Notes: generated by a model not told the origin, from the sequence alone. DNA of 64,000 bases from Azolla caroliniana (GCA_043228905.1 JBHGNT010000018.1:9176001-9240000); one strand, 5' to 3'. Counted from the stretch's first letter, positions 10,686 through 22,680 are shown. Made by a program: numbers and translations.

Positions 10686-12041
10686 GAGGGTGCGGCAGTC
10701 AGCGTTAATATGTCTGGATTTCTTGCAGTAGTTGTAGATTTGATTCTCCCTAGACACACTTTGGTTTCGAGCATTTGTTGGTGCCTAGGAAGAACTTCTC
10801 CCCCGGTTTTTCGGTCAGTCAGCTGAACCTTGTATTACATATGCATCTTTGGCTGAATCGTGTACAAAGAATTTCCTTCGAGCTGCTTTCGGAATACTGG
10901 ATGGTTGTTCTTGACACATTGCACACCGTCGTGGCAAAAGTTTTCGAAGAGGGGGGCAGGTTGCTCATTAGCACAAGAGCTCTCAACTTTCTTCTATCTT
11001 CATCCCTTGTGCCGAAAGTTGGGAATTTATACTCTCACATTCGTTGATGTGTGTTTGATTTATACTCTAGCTCAAAGGTCGTTGAACATGATTGCACCAT
11101 CTAGTACATTGACTCTGACAGGTGCATCCGAATAGTGGCCTAGAAAATTTGATCTAGCTTTATCCACTCATTCGGCTTGAATTCTTCCGGATCGTTTTCG
11201 TTCTCCATCGGATCTTTGGTATTTGACGGTTAAATAGTCCTACATTTGCTCCTTCCAAAAGTTGAAGTTCAAACCATCAAACTTCCTAAGACTCATCTCA
11301 AATGAACCGGATGTTGAAGCCATTTGAATCTGTGTCGGTTGAGGGGCTTTGTCTGGAGTTGGCTACAAACAATAGGAGGGAGAAGCCGGGTAGCTCACCG
11401 GAATTTGTTCTAGCCGAATTTGGACATGGGTTGAGTCGGCTGCCAAATTGATTGCCGATTCTGAAGAGGGTACGAATTATGCCGATTATGATGCTGATCA
11501 AATTGAGTGCAGCTTTTGCCAATTTTCGATGCTAATCCTGCTCCGATTGACTATGATGAATGGAGGGACAAGGCCAATTGGTCTTCCCAAATTTTTTCTA
11601 GCCGAATGAAGCATGGATGGTGTTGATTCTTAAGCCAATCCTGCTTCAAGTGATTTCAAGTAAATATGGCAGCGCCTATGGGCCCGTTCGAGTGTTGCTT
11701 ATTAACCTTGATGAAGCACAAATGGGGTTGATAGAGTGCAAATCAACATGATGTTCTTCTCTTCACCAAATAAGATCCCGATGATTGCTAATCTGAGGAT
11801 TTCAATCTGACTGAAACCTAAAAGTTTGTTCAGTATGGATCCATCAAGCTTGAAGTTCTCACACAATGAGTATATGGGGCATTATTATGCGTACATGACA
11901 AAGGTGGCGGAATTTCCACACCTGTGCTTGATGTTGACACCATTTTCTGTAGGAAGCCAAGATTTTCTGACTTGGTCTTATCTTTCAACTGGGAATCTCC
12001 TTTCCTTGTTGATGTTGTTGTTGCCAACTAGCTCTGATACT
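10686..12041 (-). pseudogene. Copia element B, right fragment (Gag region)
   Basis: Continues element B after insertion C. By eye it follows 59830-60660 of copia M: zinc-knuckle region (10700-10760), then Gag, then the leader. It has lost its reading frame. At 12031-12041 GCTCTGATACT is the reverse of an initiator tRNA-Met primer site (TGGTATCAGAGC with changes), marking the inner edge of its 5' LTR. Confidence 0.78.
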
Positions 12042-12600
12042 AGTTGATGCGGAAGACTATGAGGAACTGTTGATGAGTCAAGCAAACAACATGGAAAGTG
12101 AGGTAGATGAAGATTAGTTCACTGTGTATCAAAAGAATGAACAAGAAGGTAGTTACACAGAGACACATAGTTATGCTCAAGAGACACATGTTAGACTAAC
12201 CCTTCGAACTCATGTTTACAAGAACAGTTACCTACTTAACTAGTTAGATGAACTGTGTTCACACTAGAGATACAAGGACTGGGCAGAGTCAGCCTTTTAT
12301 GCCAACATTGAGCTTGTCACTCAACAAAGGTCAAAAAGGCCAAATGGTCCAAAGAGGCCGAATGACCCATAGAAATAAACGGCCGAAAGGCCACAGAACC
12401 CAAAAGAGCTGAAAGGCCAAAAGACGATCGAGGGGCCGAAAGAGCCGAAACCCAATCGCAAGGCCTAATGGGCTGAAAGGGGGGAAATAGGATTGAAAGC
12501 TGACTCAATTGATAGAGCGGAAGAGTTGAAATTTTGACCAAGCCAAAGGGTCAAAGGTCGAAAGACTAAAGTGTTGACCCGATCCGACTCGACCACTCCC
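12042..12600 (-). repeat. 5' LTR of copia B (decayed, outer edge uncertain)
   Basis: Starts beside the primer site. A TATA-like GGCATAAAAGG is read on the minus strand near 12295, and a GGCCGAAAG-rich stretch follows at 12330-12480. Both are typical of an LTR promoter region. The right end is a guess. Confidence 0.5.
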
Positions 12601-13180
12601 GATTCAGGAATTTACCTTTTAGCTTGTAATTCTAATTGTAATTTGAATTTAAACTATATTTAAGTTTACGTGGGAGATTACCCGAGATTGTTGTAACAAT
12701 TAGAGTAGTCCTTTTACGGGAGAGTTTGTTGGACTAAAAGTCTTACTCCACCCAATTGTATTCTTAGTGTGAGCACACCCTCAAAGTTAGGGCTTAGTTA
12801 TCCTACCTATAAATATTATGAGGACCTGAATCTTGTGTTAAGGTTTGGCGGGTTTTTGAAATAAACAATCTTGTTGAGCTCTAATTAACTGTCTCTCTTT
12901 CTCTTTGTTTATTGTGCATTATCTAGTTGAGAGTAGAACAATGTATCAATCCTATTCTTCTTGTCTACATGCTTGCCTAGTTGCATTAACAAGATCCATA
13001 TTGTTATTGTGCACAAGCTGACCATTCACACACTAGTCGACTCAAGGAACACATTCCACCAACAATAAATTCTTCAAAATCACAATTCTAGACTCCTCCT
13101 TGAAGGAAATAAATTCCTCGAAATCACAAATTCACAAGTTCGACTCTCTTTGTCCAAAATTCATTCTTCCCTCGCAACTA
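12601..13180 (+). repeat. Probable solo LTR, plus orientation
   Basis: No coding signal. Promoter-like layout: TTGTTGGACTAAAAGTC near 12727, CCTATAAATATT near 12809, then a CT-rich leader near 12890. It resembles a copia LTR but no mate was found. Confidence 0.35.
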
Positions 13181-13184
13181 GCAA

Positions 13185-13442
13185 TGGGCCCGGTTTGGTT
13201 TCGGTTCGATTCAGTTTCTTGACCTTGAAACCAAACCAAACCATTTATTAATCATAAAATCCAAACCAAACTGTTTAAAAATTTTGAAGCCATTTAAACC
13301 GAACCGTTTAGAGCTGAACCGTTAAACCAAACCATTTAAAGAATAAGAGAAACCAAACTGTTTAAAACCAAATCGTTTACAAAAAATTTAAAACCAAACC
13401 AAACTGGTTTATCATAAATCAAAACAAAACCAAACCCTTTTT
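13185..13442. repeat. Degenerate AAACCAAACC / AACCGTTT repeat
   Basis: A 250-bp stretch dominated by imperfect repeats of AAACCAAACC and AAACCGTTTAA, starting CCCGGTTTGGTTTCGGTTCG. Similar motif-rich stretches occur at ends of some plant hAT-like MITEs, but no terminal inverted repeats were confirmed. Confidence 0.6.
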
Positions 13443-13481
13443 TATTGATATTAATTATAAATTTGTGTGAGAAAATCATCA

Positions 13482-13578
13482 TAAAATTTTGTCATCATAC
13501 TTATCATAATTTTGTCATCATACTTATCATCAATTTTGTCATCATACTTATCATCAATTTGATCATCATACTTATCAT
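13482..13578. repeat. 23-bp tandem repeat, four copies
   Basis: Units of about 23 bp built on TTTTGTCATCATACTTATCA. Element D is inserted at its right edge; the target duplication ATCAT is part of the repeat. Confidence 0.85.
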
Positions 13579-14126
13579 TGTCAACACAAAGAGAAAGAGA
13601 GAGAAAGAGAGGAAAAGAGATACAGTGTTAAGATAGAAAGAGAGAATTGAAAAGAAAGTATTGTATTGCAATATAAGATGGAGTACAAAGAGTAGACAGT
13701 AGGGAGCTATAGGATGGCGTTGAACCAATTTGGTTTTTTGGAGGATTGATAGATCCCTATTTATAAGTCCCTATAGAGTAATATAAATTACTCTAGAATA
13801 TTCTAGGACATTCTAGAATATAGAGTAATCTAGTAGTCTAGAAGGTTCTAGTATATAGAACACTCTAGGACATTCTAGAATATAAAGTAATATAGAATAT
13901 TCTTAGGATATTAGATTATATATTCTAAAAACCATACACACAAACATGTTATTACAATGGTTAAGGATTTGACATGTGTATAACAAGGTTGTGGGTTCAA
14001 ATCCTTTCGAGGCATGATATGAGTGTCATCATGACACTATCCCGCTTCTTTGAGGCATGATGTGAGTGTCATCATGATACCATCCCCTTTCTTCGAGTCA
14101 TGATGTGAGTGTCATCATGACATTAT
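13579..14126 (-). repeat. 3' LTR of element D with repeated polypurine-U3 junction
   Basis: Outer end reads ...TTGACA on the minus strand. TATAAATAG (about 13764-13756) lies 34 bp before AAATTGGTTCAA (about 13742-13731), the same predicted RNA start as in C. On the plus strand 13950-14004 holds an A-box-like TATTACAATGG and a perfect B-box GGTTCAAATCC, antisense to the element as in C. The inner edge has three copies of a 44-48-bp unit joining LTR start to polypurine tract (about 14000-14140). Confidence 0.88.
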
Positions 14127-14423
14127 CCCCCTTATTTGATGACACGTCTCACGGGTCGTAGGGTTTGTAGTAGGACCTCGTTTATGAGGATAGTCGCAAT
14201 GAAATGTGGTGACCATGTCTGCGGCATTGGAAAGATTTGTTGCAGGTTCCCAAGTTCGATCGTTGGAGGTATAGCCTACCCGATCAACCAAGTAATACAA
14301 CTTGTTGCGCACGATTTTAGAATCGAGAATGGCAGCATCCTCAAATTCAAGTCCTTCCAAGAACTCAATAGGTGGTGGGAGAGTTATAAGATGACCCGGA
14401 ATTGAACTTGTGGTGTAAGGTTC
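14115..14423 (-). pseudogene. Chromodomain of element D
   Basis: The minus frame runs LEPYTTSSIPGHLITLPPP, then AAILDSKIVRNKLYYLVDR and RTWEPATNLSNA. It is the counterpart of the C chromodomain. It is cut at 14423 by the start of copia E, losing everything upstream to the integrase zinc module. Confidence 0.85.
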
Positions 14424-14687
14424 TGTTGAGAATCGAAGTCAACTTCCCATAGAAATAGGTTTCACATTAGCTCATGGATATACTAGGCTAGTTTTGTAAA
14501 TAGCAAAAAGGGGCCTTGCCCTGGTTTCGTTGGTATTTAAACCAACATTTTGTAACTTTGTTACTGTTGGATGTAATACATAATTTTCTCATCTTAAGAC
14601 TCTCTCGCTCTGTTTCTCATACGCACGCGTGCACACACACACACACACAGTCCTGCCGCTACATACAATCACTCTCCTTTCTTTACA
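14424..14687 (+). repeat. 5' LTR of copia E
   Basis: TGTTGAGAATCG ... CTTTACA, 264 bp, with a TATTTAAA box near 14532 and a CA microsatellite near 14632-14648. Confidence 0.8.
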
Positions 14688-14699
14688 TGGTATCAAAGC
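14688..14699 (+). other. Primer binding site of copia E (initiator tRNA-Met)
   Basis: TGGTATCAAAGC abuts the LTR and differs by one base from the usual plant copia site TGGTATCAGAGC. Confidence 0.85.
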
Positions 14700-14789
14700 A
14701 TGTGGTTTTTTGATCAAGACTAATCGATTGCGGTGTTCTACATACCGAAGATCAATAGAACATGTTCAAGAAACACAGAAGAAATCATC

Positions 14790-16313
14790 ATGAATACTCC
14801 GATGGGAAACGCTCTTCCTATGGAGAAGCTCGATGGGACAAACTTTGCATCTTGGGAGTACAAGATGCATCAGTACCTTGTCAGACAAGGATATTGGAGC
14901 TATATTGAAGGAGCTCACGAAACGCAACCAAACCTAACACACGTCGACTATCCTGTTTGGGAGCAAGCCGTAAGTCGTGTGTTGTATTGCCTTGCATCAT
15001 ACGTACATGATCACATGCTCGGCTATATTCGAGAAACAAAAACACTGAAAGAAGCATGGGCAATCTCAAGAGGATCTTCACGGCCAATACGGCTGCTTGC
15101 AAGCTCCAGCTTTGTCAAGAGTTGAATGGCATTCAACAAAGGGACATGTCAATCGGTAGCTACTCCTTGAAGATCAAGGAGTTGTGTGATGCCCTTGGGT
15201 CGATCAATGTTTGGCATTGACGATGAAGAAATGGTACAGATATGCCTCAGAGGCTTGGCACCTCGATTCAGCGCAATAAGGTCCGTCGTCCTCGCAAGAG
15301 AGAATGCTCCCAACTTTTTCGATCTCCAGTCAATATTGCTAGTCGAGGAAAATCACACCCAACAAAGGAGCAACGCACCAGAGGGTCAGATGCTCTACTC
15401 CCAGTCGGATAATAGAAGAAATTTTGGTCGTGGGAATAGAGGTCAATTCGGACAAGGCAGTCACAGTCAGAAGACCCAAGAGCATAACTCCCACCAATGC
15501 CAAGCGGACAGGAACAATCCTAGAGAGTTCGGCAGAAGGGGGAGTCATCACATTGGACCAAGGAATCGTGATAACCCAATCAAATGTGGATATTGTGGAA
15601 AACTCGGTCACTACGAAGAGGAGTGCCGAAAGAAGAAGCGAGAGTCGGCCTCAACCAGCCGACAACTCACGAACTACGCATCGATTCCGACGACGACAAC
15701 CGTAGCGGAATGTTCACGAATTACGCATCAAATTCCGACTATGACAATCGTTGCGGAATGTTCACGAATTACACATCGAATTCCGACTACGACAATCATA
15801 GCGGAATGTTCACGAATTACGCATCGAATTCTGACTACGACGATCGTAGCGGAATGTTCATGATGAGGCACAAAGTGCACTCAATGGCGACTCAAGGTGA
15901 AACAAACACCACGCCCTCAGAGAATGTGTGGTTTGTTGACTCGGGAGCATCCACTAATATGACATTTCATGAAAATTGGTTATGAGAATTACGAAAGCCC
16001 GAATGGCCCGGATATGTCGAAACAGGCGATGACACGACTCATTCAATACGGCATATCGGGAACGTCCCATTCGGAAACGAAGGCAAACAAACCTACCTCA
16101 AAAATATCATGCATGTCCCAACCATCACAAAGAACCTGGTCTTGGTCGGCCAAATCGTCGAACAAGGCATGCAAGTACGATTCAACATTGACGGATGCTT
16201 CATTGAAAAAGACGATCGAGTCATAGCTCACGGCTGTTGAGAAGGCCGAATGTTCATCCTCAAGTCAAGCGAGGTGAAGTCCGCTATGTTCGCTAATGGC
16301 ATCAAAGTCGATA
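14790..16313 (+). pseudogene. Gag and protease of copia E
   Basis: Gag starts ATG AAT ACT CCG and has the copia Gag hallmarks LDGTNFASWEYKM and a UBN2-like body. The frame is broken near 15070-15190. A CCHC knuckle CGYCGKLGHYEEEC is at about 15588-15630. A 16-residue repeat follows, then protease WFVDSGASTNMT at about 15930. Sequence up to HVPTITKNLV (about 16110) and GQIVEQGMQVRFNIDG is recognisable in another frame before the element stops. Confidence 0.85.
15671..15862 (+). repeat. 48-bp minisatellite coding NYASNSDYDNRSGMFT in copia Gag
   Basis: Four 48-bp units encode four copies of a 16-residue motif between zinc knuckle and protease. Copies differ by few substitutions, several of them silent. 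The nearest relative in the window (copia H) shows no such array. Confidence 0.9.
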
Positions 16314-18866
16314 TACACCTTTTGAAACTAGGAGATCGGTAATGAAATCCAAGGATATAGACTTCCAAGGATTTTCCGGAATGGGAAGTGGTTGTAGTAA
16401 GCCATAGGATCGGTATCGAGGAATTTTTGATCGACAACATGTATCACAGCTGCGAACATACTCCTCAACAAAATGACAAAGACGAGGCCGCCAATATTGT
16501 CGAGAAATTAATTCTAGAGTTTTGCGTACTCCAAAATGTCCAACCATTGGTGAGTCATGGCAGTGTTGTAAAACTTGTAGTCGTGGGGGACCATCAGGAA
16601 CATACAATAGGTTTTGTTGAAATAGAAAACCACCATGCCAATAGAAGTGACGATAATTATTACGAGGGTTTTTCAACTGCGAGCAAGAAGCACGATCTAG
16701 GACAATATGATCCAAAACACCCTTGGTGAATTCATCAGTGGCCATATGATCTCGAATGGAATCAAGAAGAATGGAATCTTCAAATGTTGGTATGGCATTA
16801 ACTACCATTAATCGTAGGTGATTAGGATCCAAAAGGATTTGTTTTTGATGCCCTAACACAGGTTCCCCTGGACGAAGTTCCATATAATAGCGTCGAGAAA
16901 GCGCATCTGCTTTGCCTTGTTGCATCCTAGGGCAATATATGATTACAAAGTCGAAGTGGTCAAAAATTGCGCCCACCGGGCTTGTCACCAATTCAAGACT
17001 TGAGCATTTTGAAAATATGTCAGGTTCTTATGATCATTGTAGACAATGATATGCTGAGAAGAGCCTTCTAGAAAATGTCTCCATTGTTGAAAAGAATCCA
17101 CAATTGCAAGAAGTTCTTTGTCATGGATCTCGTAGCTGATCTCTGTAGCTTCAAACGTTTGGGAATGAAAGGCGATAGGTGTAGCTCTCCGTAATCTCCA
17201 GTCTACGATAAGACACTTCCTAGTGCAAAATCGAATGCATCAGCTTCAAGGATGAAGTGTTTTGTTGGGTCTACATGTGCTAAAATAGGTGTCATTGTAA
17301 ACGCCCATTTTAAACTTTCAAATGCCTTGACTGCATTTGAACTCCATATGAATAGTTGATTTTTGTGTGTGAGTTGAGTGAGCGGAAGCACAACCTTAGA
17401 ATAAATTTCTGATAAAAGTTCGCAAACCCGAGAAAACATTGCACATCGCGCACTGAAATAAGCGTCTGCCACTCTAAAATTGCTTGAACCTTCATGGGGT
17501 CCATAGAAATACCATCTGATGATACAACGTACCCCAAAAATTCCACCTGATTCTGTCCGAAACTACACTTTTCTAATTTTGCGTAGAGACCATATTCTCA
17601 TAGTCGACGTAGTATCTGACGAACATGTTCATCATGATCCTCTTGGATCTTCAAGTAGATCAAAATGTCATCTAGGTAAACTATAGTGAAGATATAGAGA
17701 AAATCTCGAAAAATATCATTCGCCATATGCTGGAAAACCAAACTGCATGTGCATTCGTGAGACCGAATGGCATCACAGTATACTCAAAATGTCCATAGCG
17801 AGTGCGAAAAGCGATCTTCCATTCATCCCCCGAACGAATCCGAACTAGATTATATGCACCCCGATGGTCCAATTTCATGAAAAATTTTGTTCCACTAAGA
17901 CATTCCAAAAGATTCGAGATTAACAGTAGAGCATATCTATTCCGGATCGTCACTTTGTTTAACCCTTGATAATCCACGACCAACCGAAGAGACCCATTCT
18001 TTTTCTTAACGAAGAAGATAGGTGCACCAGCAAGGGATCTAGAATGCCAAATGAATCCATTTGCGAGATTCTCATCGATATATTCCCGCAAAGTCTTTAG
18101 CGCTATAGGGGAGAAATTATAAATTGGGCCCCATGGAGGTTCTTTCCCTGGTTGCAAGTCAATAGGGCAGTCGTATGGCCGATGCTCTAGGAATGTATTG
18201 CCCTTCACCTTATCAAAGACGTCGGAGAACTCTTTGTATTTGTCTGGTAGTTTAATGTCCCCTTCATGTAAGGTGGATGATGGAGTTGCTACTATTGCAA
18301 ATACGAACATATCCTCGGTCCCCCCTTCCTCATGTAACTAGCGTAAAGAGATGGTCGATAACTTATGGGATCTAGTATCAAATGTCGGAGAGTTGAGGGA
18401 TGCGAGCTTTGTTCTTTCTTCCGGGGTCTCCTCAATTGTCCTTTTCATCCAATCAATCTTCGGGTACCAAGGGAGACCTAGAACAATTGGGTGCTCCAGA
18501 CTGCGAATAATGTTGAAAGGGATTATGCTTGCCAAATCGCCAAGAACTATACGAATTGGCTCAGACTCCTCAACTATATCACCTGATGCTATGGGACGGC
18601 CATCAATGACTCCTACGGCTATTGGGTTCAAGAGCTTATTCAAAAGGATGTTTTGTGACAATGCAAATTCATGATCCATGAAACAAGAGTTGGCTCCAAA
18701 ATCTAGGAGGGCAAAGGCTAGGACTCGATGACATGTAGATGTGGTAAGCTCAACTTCTGCAGAAAAACTCTACTCACTTGACTCGATGAAATGGAACCAC
18801 GACGAGGAACTAACTCTACATATCTAGGATGGTCCATCCAAATGGCTCCTATTTTGGTCGGACTTA
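16314..18866 (-). pseudogene. Pol of element D
   Basis: Read right to left. Protease LDFGANSCFMD (about 18700) keeps the active-site Asp and Gly. RT runs about 18310-17580 with YLDD near 17670. RNase H lies about 17470-17050 (ILEADAFDFALGSVLS). The integrase zinc module is at about 16620-16480 and the first catalytic Asp at SLDFITDL (about 16340). Several stops and frameshifts break it, and the rest of the integrase core is gone. Confidence 0.88.
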
Positions 18867-19988
18867 TTTGTTTAACACATCCTCTAATTGACTCAAGACA
18901 TCGAATCTATTCTCATGGCATGGACTATTAGGCTTATTTATGTTATTTGAAGTAACAATGGAACTCGAAGTAGGGATTTCATGTGCACTTACTTGGTATA
19001 GTTGACGTCTAAGTTTATGTGGACAATTCACGGCTATATGTCTTGGACCGCCACAATATAGGCATAGGCGGTGCGCTCGACGTCGTTGCTTCTCAACATC
19101 TGATAAAGGCCCTCGACGTTGTGTTGTCTCTATTTCCATCGGAGTTGGTCCATCCCTTGTAATGGGTTTGGAAACTTGTGGAGGCGTTGCGACTACAGAA
19201 GCATACGTCTGTTCCGGTTTACGACGTAACATTTGTTGGCGCTCAGAACGTCACTCAAATAGGCGATTATCACATCACACGGCTCAATTAATGGCCTCTG
19301 TTAGAGACTTCGGATCTTCATGTAAAGTAAGAAGAAAATCTTTGACATCATTACGCAAAACTTGACAGAATTGATCCATTAAGGCCGCCTCATCCCAAGG
19401 GATATCGCATGCCAAAAGACGGAAATCAGCTACGTAAGTCGACGCGGGACGATCTCCTTGTCGGAGCCTTTGAATCTTGTTTATCGTCGTCCTAGTGTTG
19501 TTAGTGTCTCCGAAACTAGCTTGAAACTCCTTAACAAATGCCTCAAAATCCTCCAACAACGGTGATTTCTTCTCGAGAAGTGGTGCAAACCATGCTAATG
19601 TTGTACCACATAGCAAGGTTCCCACTAATCCCACACGAGTAGCATCAGTTGGGTACTAGTTGGGATGTAACTGAATAACCAAACGGACTTGATTCAAGAA
19701 GCCTCGAAATAAAGACCTCGTACCATCAAACTTGGCAGGGAGGGTAATCTTTGGTTCTCGAGGGGAGTTTTGAGCCCCCGACGCTTGTTCTCGTAATGAC
19801 AATATAGTAGCCTCAAGTTGATGAACCCGTTGTGATAATTCTTCACGTTGTTGAGATTTTTCGGTACTTGCTTGTCGTAGGTTGCCCAATAGCCTTTGAT
19901 TTTCATGCTCTAATGCCACAAATTTATTCGTGAGCATGTCAAGCTTAGAAAGAACACGCATGTATTCTTGTTTGATCACGAACTCCAT
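18864..19988 (-). pseudogene. Gag of element D
   Basis: Starts ATG at 19988, with a coiled coil over the first 65 residues and a Gag capsid domain matching C. A stop after HPN near 19656, a TGA after the motif LTEAIN at 19284 and two further TGAs follow. A CCHC knuckle CLYCGGPRHIAVNC lies near 19060. The Gag stop (18866-18864) falls one codon after GTTAAAC (18876-18870), as in C. Confidence 0.85.
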
Positions 19989-20042
19989 AACTTACGAGGG
20001 GAGAGGAGAAGAAAGAAGAGAACTTGTTGGAAGAGGGAGAAA

Positions 20043-20343
20043 TAAAAAATTGGATTGATAGATCCCTATTTATAAGTCCCTATAGAGTAATATAGATTAC
20101 TCTAGAATATTCTAGGACATTCTAGAATATAGAGTAATCTAGTAGTCTAGAAGGTTCTAGCATATAGAACACTCTAGGACATTCTAGAATATAAAGTAAT
20201 ATAGAATATTCTTATGATATTACATTATATATTCTAAAATAATACATATAAACATGTTATTACAATGGTTAAGGATTTGACGTGTGTATAACAAGGTTGT
20301 GAGTGTCCCTTCTTTGAGGCATGATGTGACTGTCATCATGACA
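20043..20343 (-). repeat. 5' LTR of element D, U3 only
   Basis: Matches the U3 of the left LTR but jumps from just after the TATA box straight into leader sequence resembling the region past the primer site. R, U5 and most of the primer site are deleted. The B-box of the tRNA-like segment is also missing here. Confidence 0.8.
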
Positions 20344-20779
20344 ATCATATTTGATCATCATAAATGAAAAGGAGACTCTACATATAATCCATATAAAATT
20401 TAATAAGTTAAAACTAGAGTTTAAAATTAAAAGTTGAACGTTAGAGCCTATAGGGAAAATTTGTGAGTATTTTTTAACCTTTAAACCAAACCACATGAAC
20501 AGATGAGTATTTTTTAGGGAAAAGTACCAAGATACCCCTTGAAGTTCGTCTATTTATCAGAATACCCCTAGAAGTTCCAAATTTACCAAACTACCCCTAT
20601 GTCCAAATAAAGTCACTATTCAAAATAATTATCCCTTGCTTAAAGTAGACAATTTAATAGATCGTTTAGGAGGATCTATATACTTTTCTAATCTATTGAT
20701 TTAAGAACTAGTTATCACCATATTCACATTGCTAAAAACGGTTTCCTAAAAAGGCATTGTGTACGTGTTATAGTCATAA
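20344..20779. other. No gene seen
   Basis: AT-rich DNA after the target duplication of D. A stretch at 20518-20640 with repeated AATACCCCT/CTACCCCT words looks like old LTR or leader sequence. No open frame with family resemblance. Confidence 0.4.
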
Positions 20780-21180
20780 CAAATTCCTAGTCATGCCTTT
20801 TTGTTTGATTAATGCTCCAGCCACATTCCAACAAGAAATGAATGGTATGTTTTGAGACGAACTAGGCCAATTTATTGCCGTATTCTTGGATGATGCCTTT
20901 TGGTTAGATTAATGGTATTTTTTGAGACCTACTCGGCCAATTTATTGTCATATGCTTGGATGATATTCTTACTTACAATCATATATGAGATGAATGGTAA
21001 ACAAGTCAATTTTTTCCTCCAAACATTATGCGGAAAACAAAATTTTGGCAAGGTATTGAAATGTGAGTTTTCCAAGAAATCAATTACTTATCTTGGAAAT
21101 TTGATCATTGAACGAGGTATGCAAATTGATCCTTCTCGAAAGAGAAAGTTGAACTCTATCCTACTCCTTTAATATAAAAA
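20780..21180 (+). pseudogene. Gypsy RT fragment related to element A
   Basis: Words such as [13 protein letters not shown] and KSITYLGNLIIERGMQIDPS match the RT of element A (1840-2090). A segment of about 60 bp around the catalytic LDD appears twice (20845-20895 and 20905-20965). Strongly decayed. Confidence 0.7.
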
Positions 21181-22379
21181 CAACTCAAGATAGAGTCTGA
21201 TGACGTGATGTGGGAAGCTCACATGAGGAAATGTAGTAAGTAGGCGTAAGTTATTTGGGACAAGTATAACAAGGATGATATTGCACATAGAGATCGTAGC
21301 CCTCCTCTACCTAACAATACATGCATATACTTGTTTCCACACTAACTCCTCGTTGCACATTAGTACACAAATATATTTATAAATCTATAGATAGATAGAT
21401 AGATATACATATATCACAATGTATGCGTGTAAATTTGTAATTAGTGCACATGCCAACTTATAAACACACATTAGTACCTGTATATACCTATATTTGCTCA
21501 CACACGTACCCTTGCACATAGATTTTCAATCAAACAAATACACGCTTAGTATTCACAATTAGAACTACATTCTTGCTTACAAGCATCTAGGCATGTAGTT
21601 ATACACTCACACACTTCCAAATCTATCTAGTTACACACATGCATATTCATACACGGCAAATGTCTCTCACACACACATATATCTAACTCACATACATTTT
21701 TATAAACATGGATGGACTATCCTCTCTTGAACATATTCGAAATTTGGCCAAAAGAGAGTTACCTATTGTACACAATGTCAACAAGTGTCATTCACACGTG
21801 AGTACCTACGAGAGAGCTAATTGAACTGCTCTAAAAAAACCAAAGAGGTCTTGGACACAACTACATTATCACTTTGATTGAAGATCTCTATCATCATATG
21901 TTTGTATATCTTATGCATAGAAAGGCTAAATATTTTACATGTTTTGAGAAGCTTAGAAGTTTGGTGGGAATGAGACTGTGGAAAATCAGTTACTTGAAGT
22001 TTGACAACAAACAATATTCTAAAAAAACACACAGACTTCTTCCAAAACGAAAGAATCTACAATTAGCTCACACATAGATGCATGTCATAGAAAAATGGCA
22101 TAGCAACAACAAAGAAGCCCTCAACTCGTAATTTCATAGAAGCCATGACATATTTTTTGTTCAAATGGCATATTGGTGTACCCCAAGATCACCAAATCTA
22201 CAACAAAGGATTTTGGGCTATTGGTATATTAGCCTAACCCCTACTGCATGCAAATTATCTATAGCCTAATATACTTGACTACAATTTATGATGATGCCTC
22301 AACTATATGGTCTATCCACTGAACCACTCCATACAAACATTGTGCTTAAAGGGTTGTGTAGTATTTCAAAGAAATAACT
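21181..22379. other. Unassigned DNA with simple repeats
   Basis: Holds a GATA run (21389-21406), scattered CA/TA-rich runs (21340-21700) and short frames without recognisable domains. Weak hints of old retroelement coding only. Confidence 0.4.
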
Positions 22380-22680
22380 AATTGCAAAAGAATTTCAATA
22401 TGCCTACAAGGGCATATGGATGTCAACAAGAAGCAACCTATTATGACATTGTCCAACATACAAGCAAAATATATGAACAATATGGCTCAAACAAATACTG
22501 AAGGACTTTCGCATGTATGGCATAGACATACATCTATGACAATCTCAGTTGTATCCAATCACCACAGAATCCTATGTTTGATGAATGTACCAAATACATT
22601 GAGATGCATTATCATTGTATTCACATGAGGACCATAACAAGGGACATGGATATCCAAGGGGGAAAAAAGGAACATGGATA
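22380..22680 (+). pseudogene. Copia RNase H relic
   Basis: KKQPIMTLSNIQAKYM followed further on by CTKYIEMHYHCIHMRT matches the end of copia RNase H (S-KQP-V-LS--EAEYM and RTKHIEVHYHFIRE). Frames change several times. Confidence 0.6.

Larger units (their letters stand above)
14424..16313 (+). mobile_element. Copia element E, 5' half, inside element D
   Basis: A 5' LTR, primer site, gag and the protease region of a Ty1/copia element. It breaks off before integrase, and no 3' LTR or target duplication is seen. About 700 bp of integrase of D is missing at the junction, so the final state is insertion plus deletion. Related to copia H (49264) by Gag sequence. Confidence 0.85.
13579..20343 (-). 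mobile_element. Gypsy chromovirus element D, full span, decayed
   Basis: Same lineage as C but on the minus strand. Flanked by a perfect 5-bp target duplication ATCAT (13574-13578 and 20344-20348). The 3' LTR is at the left and a shortened 5' LTR at the right. Gag, protease, RT, RNase H, the integrase zinc module and the chromodomain are recognisable; the integrase core is missing and a truncated copia (E) takes its place. Confidence 0.92.
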
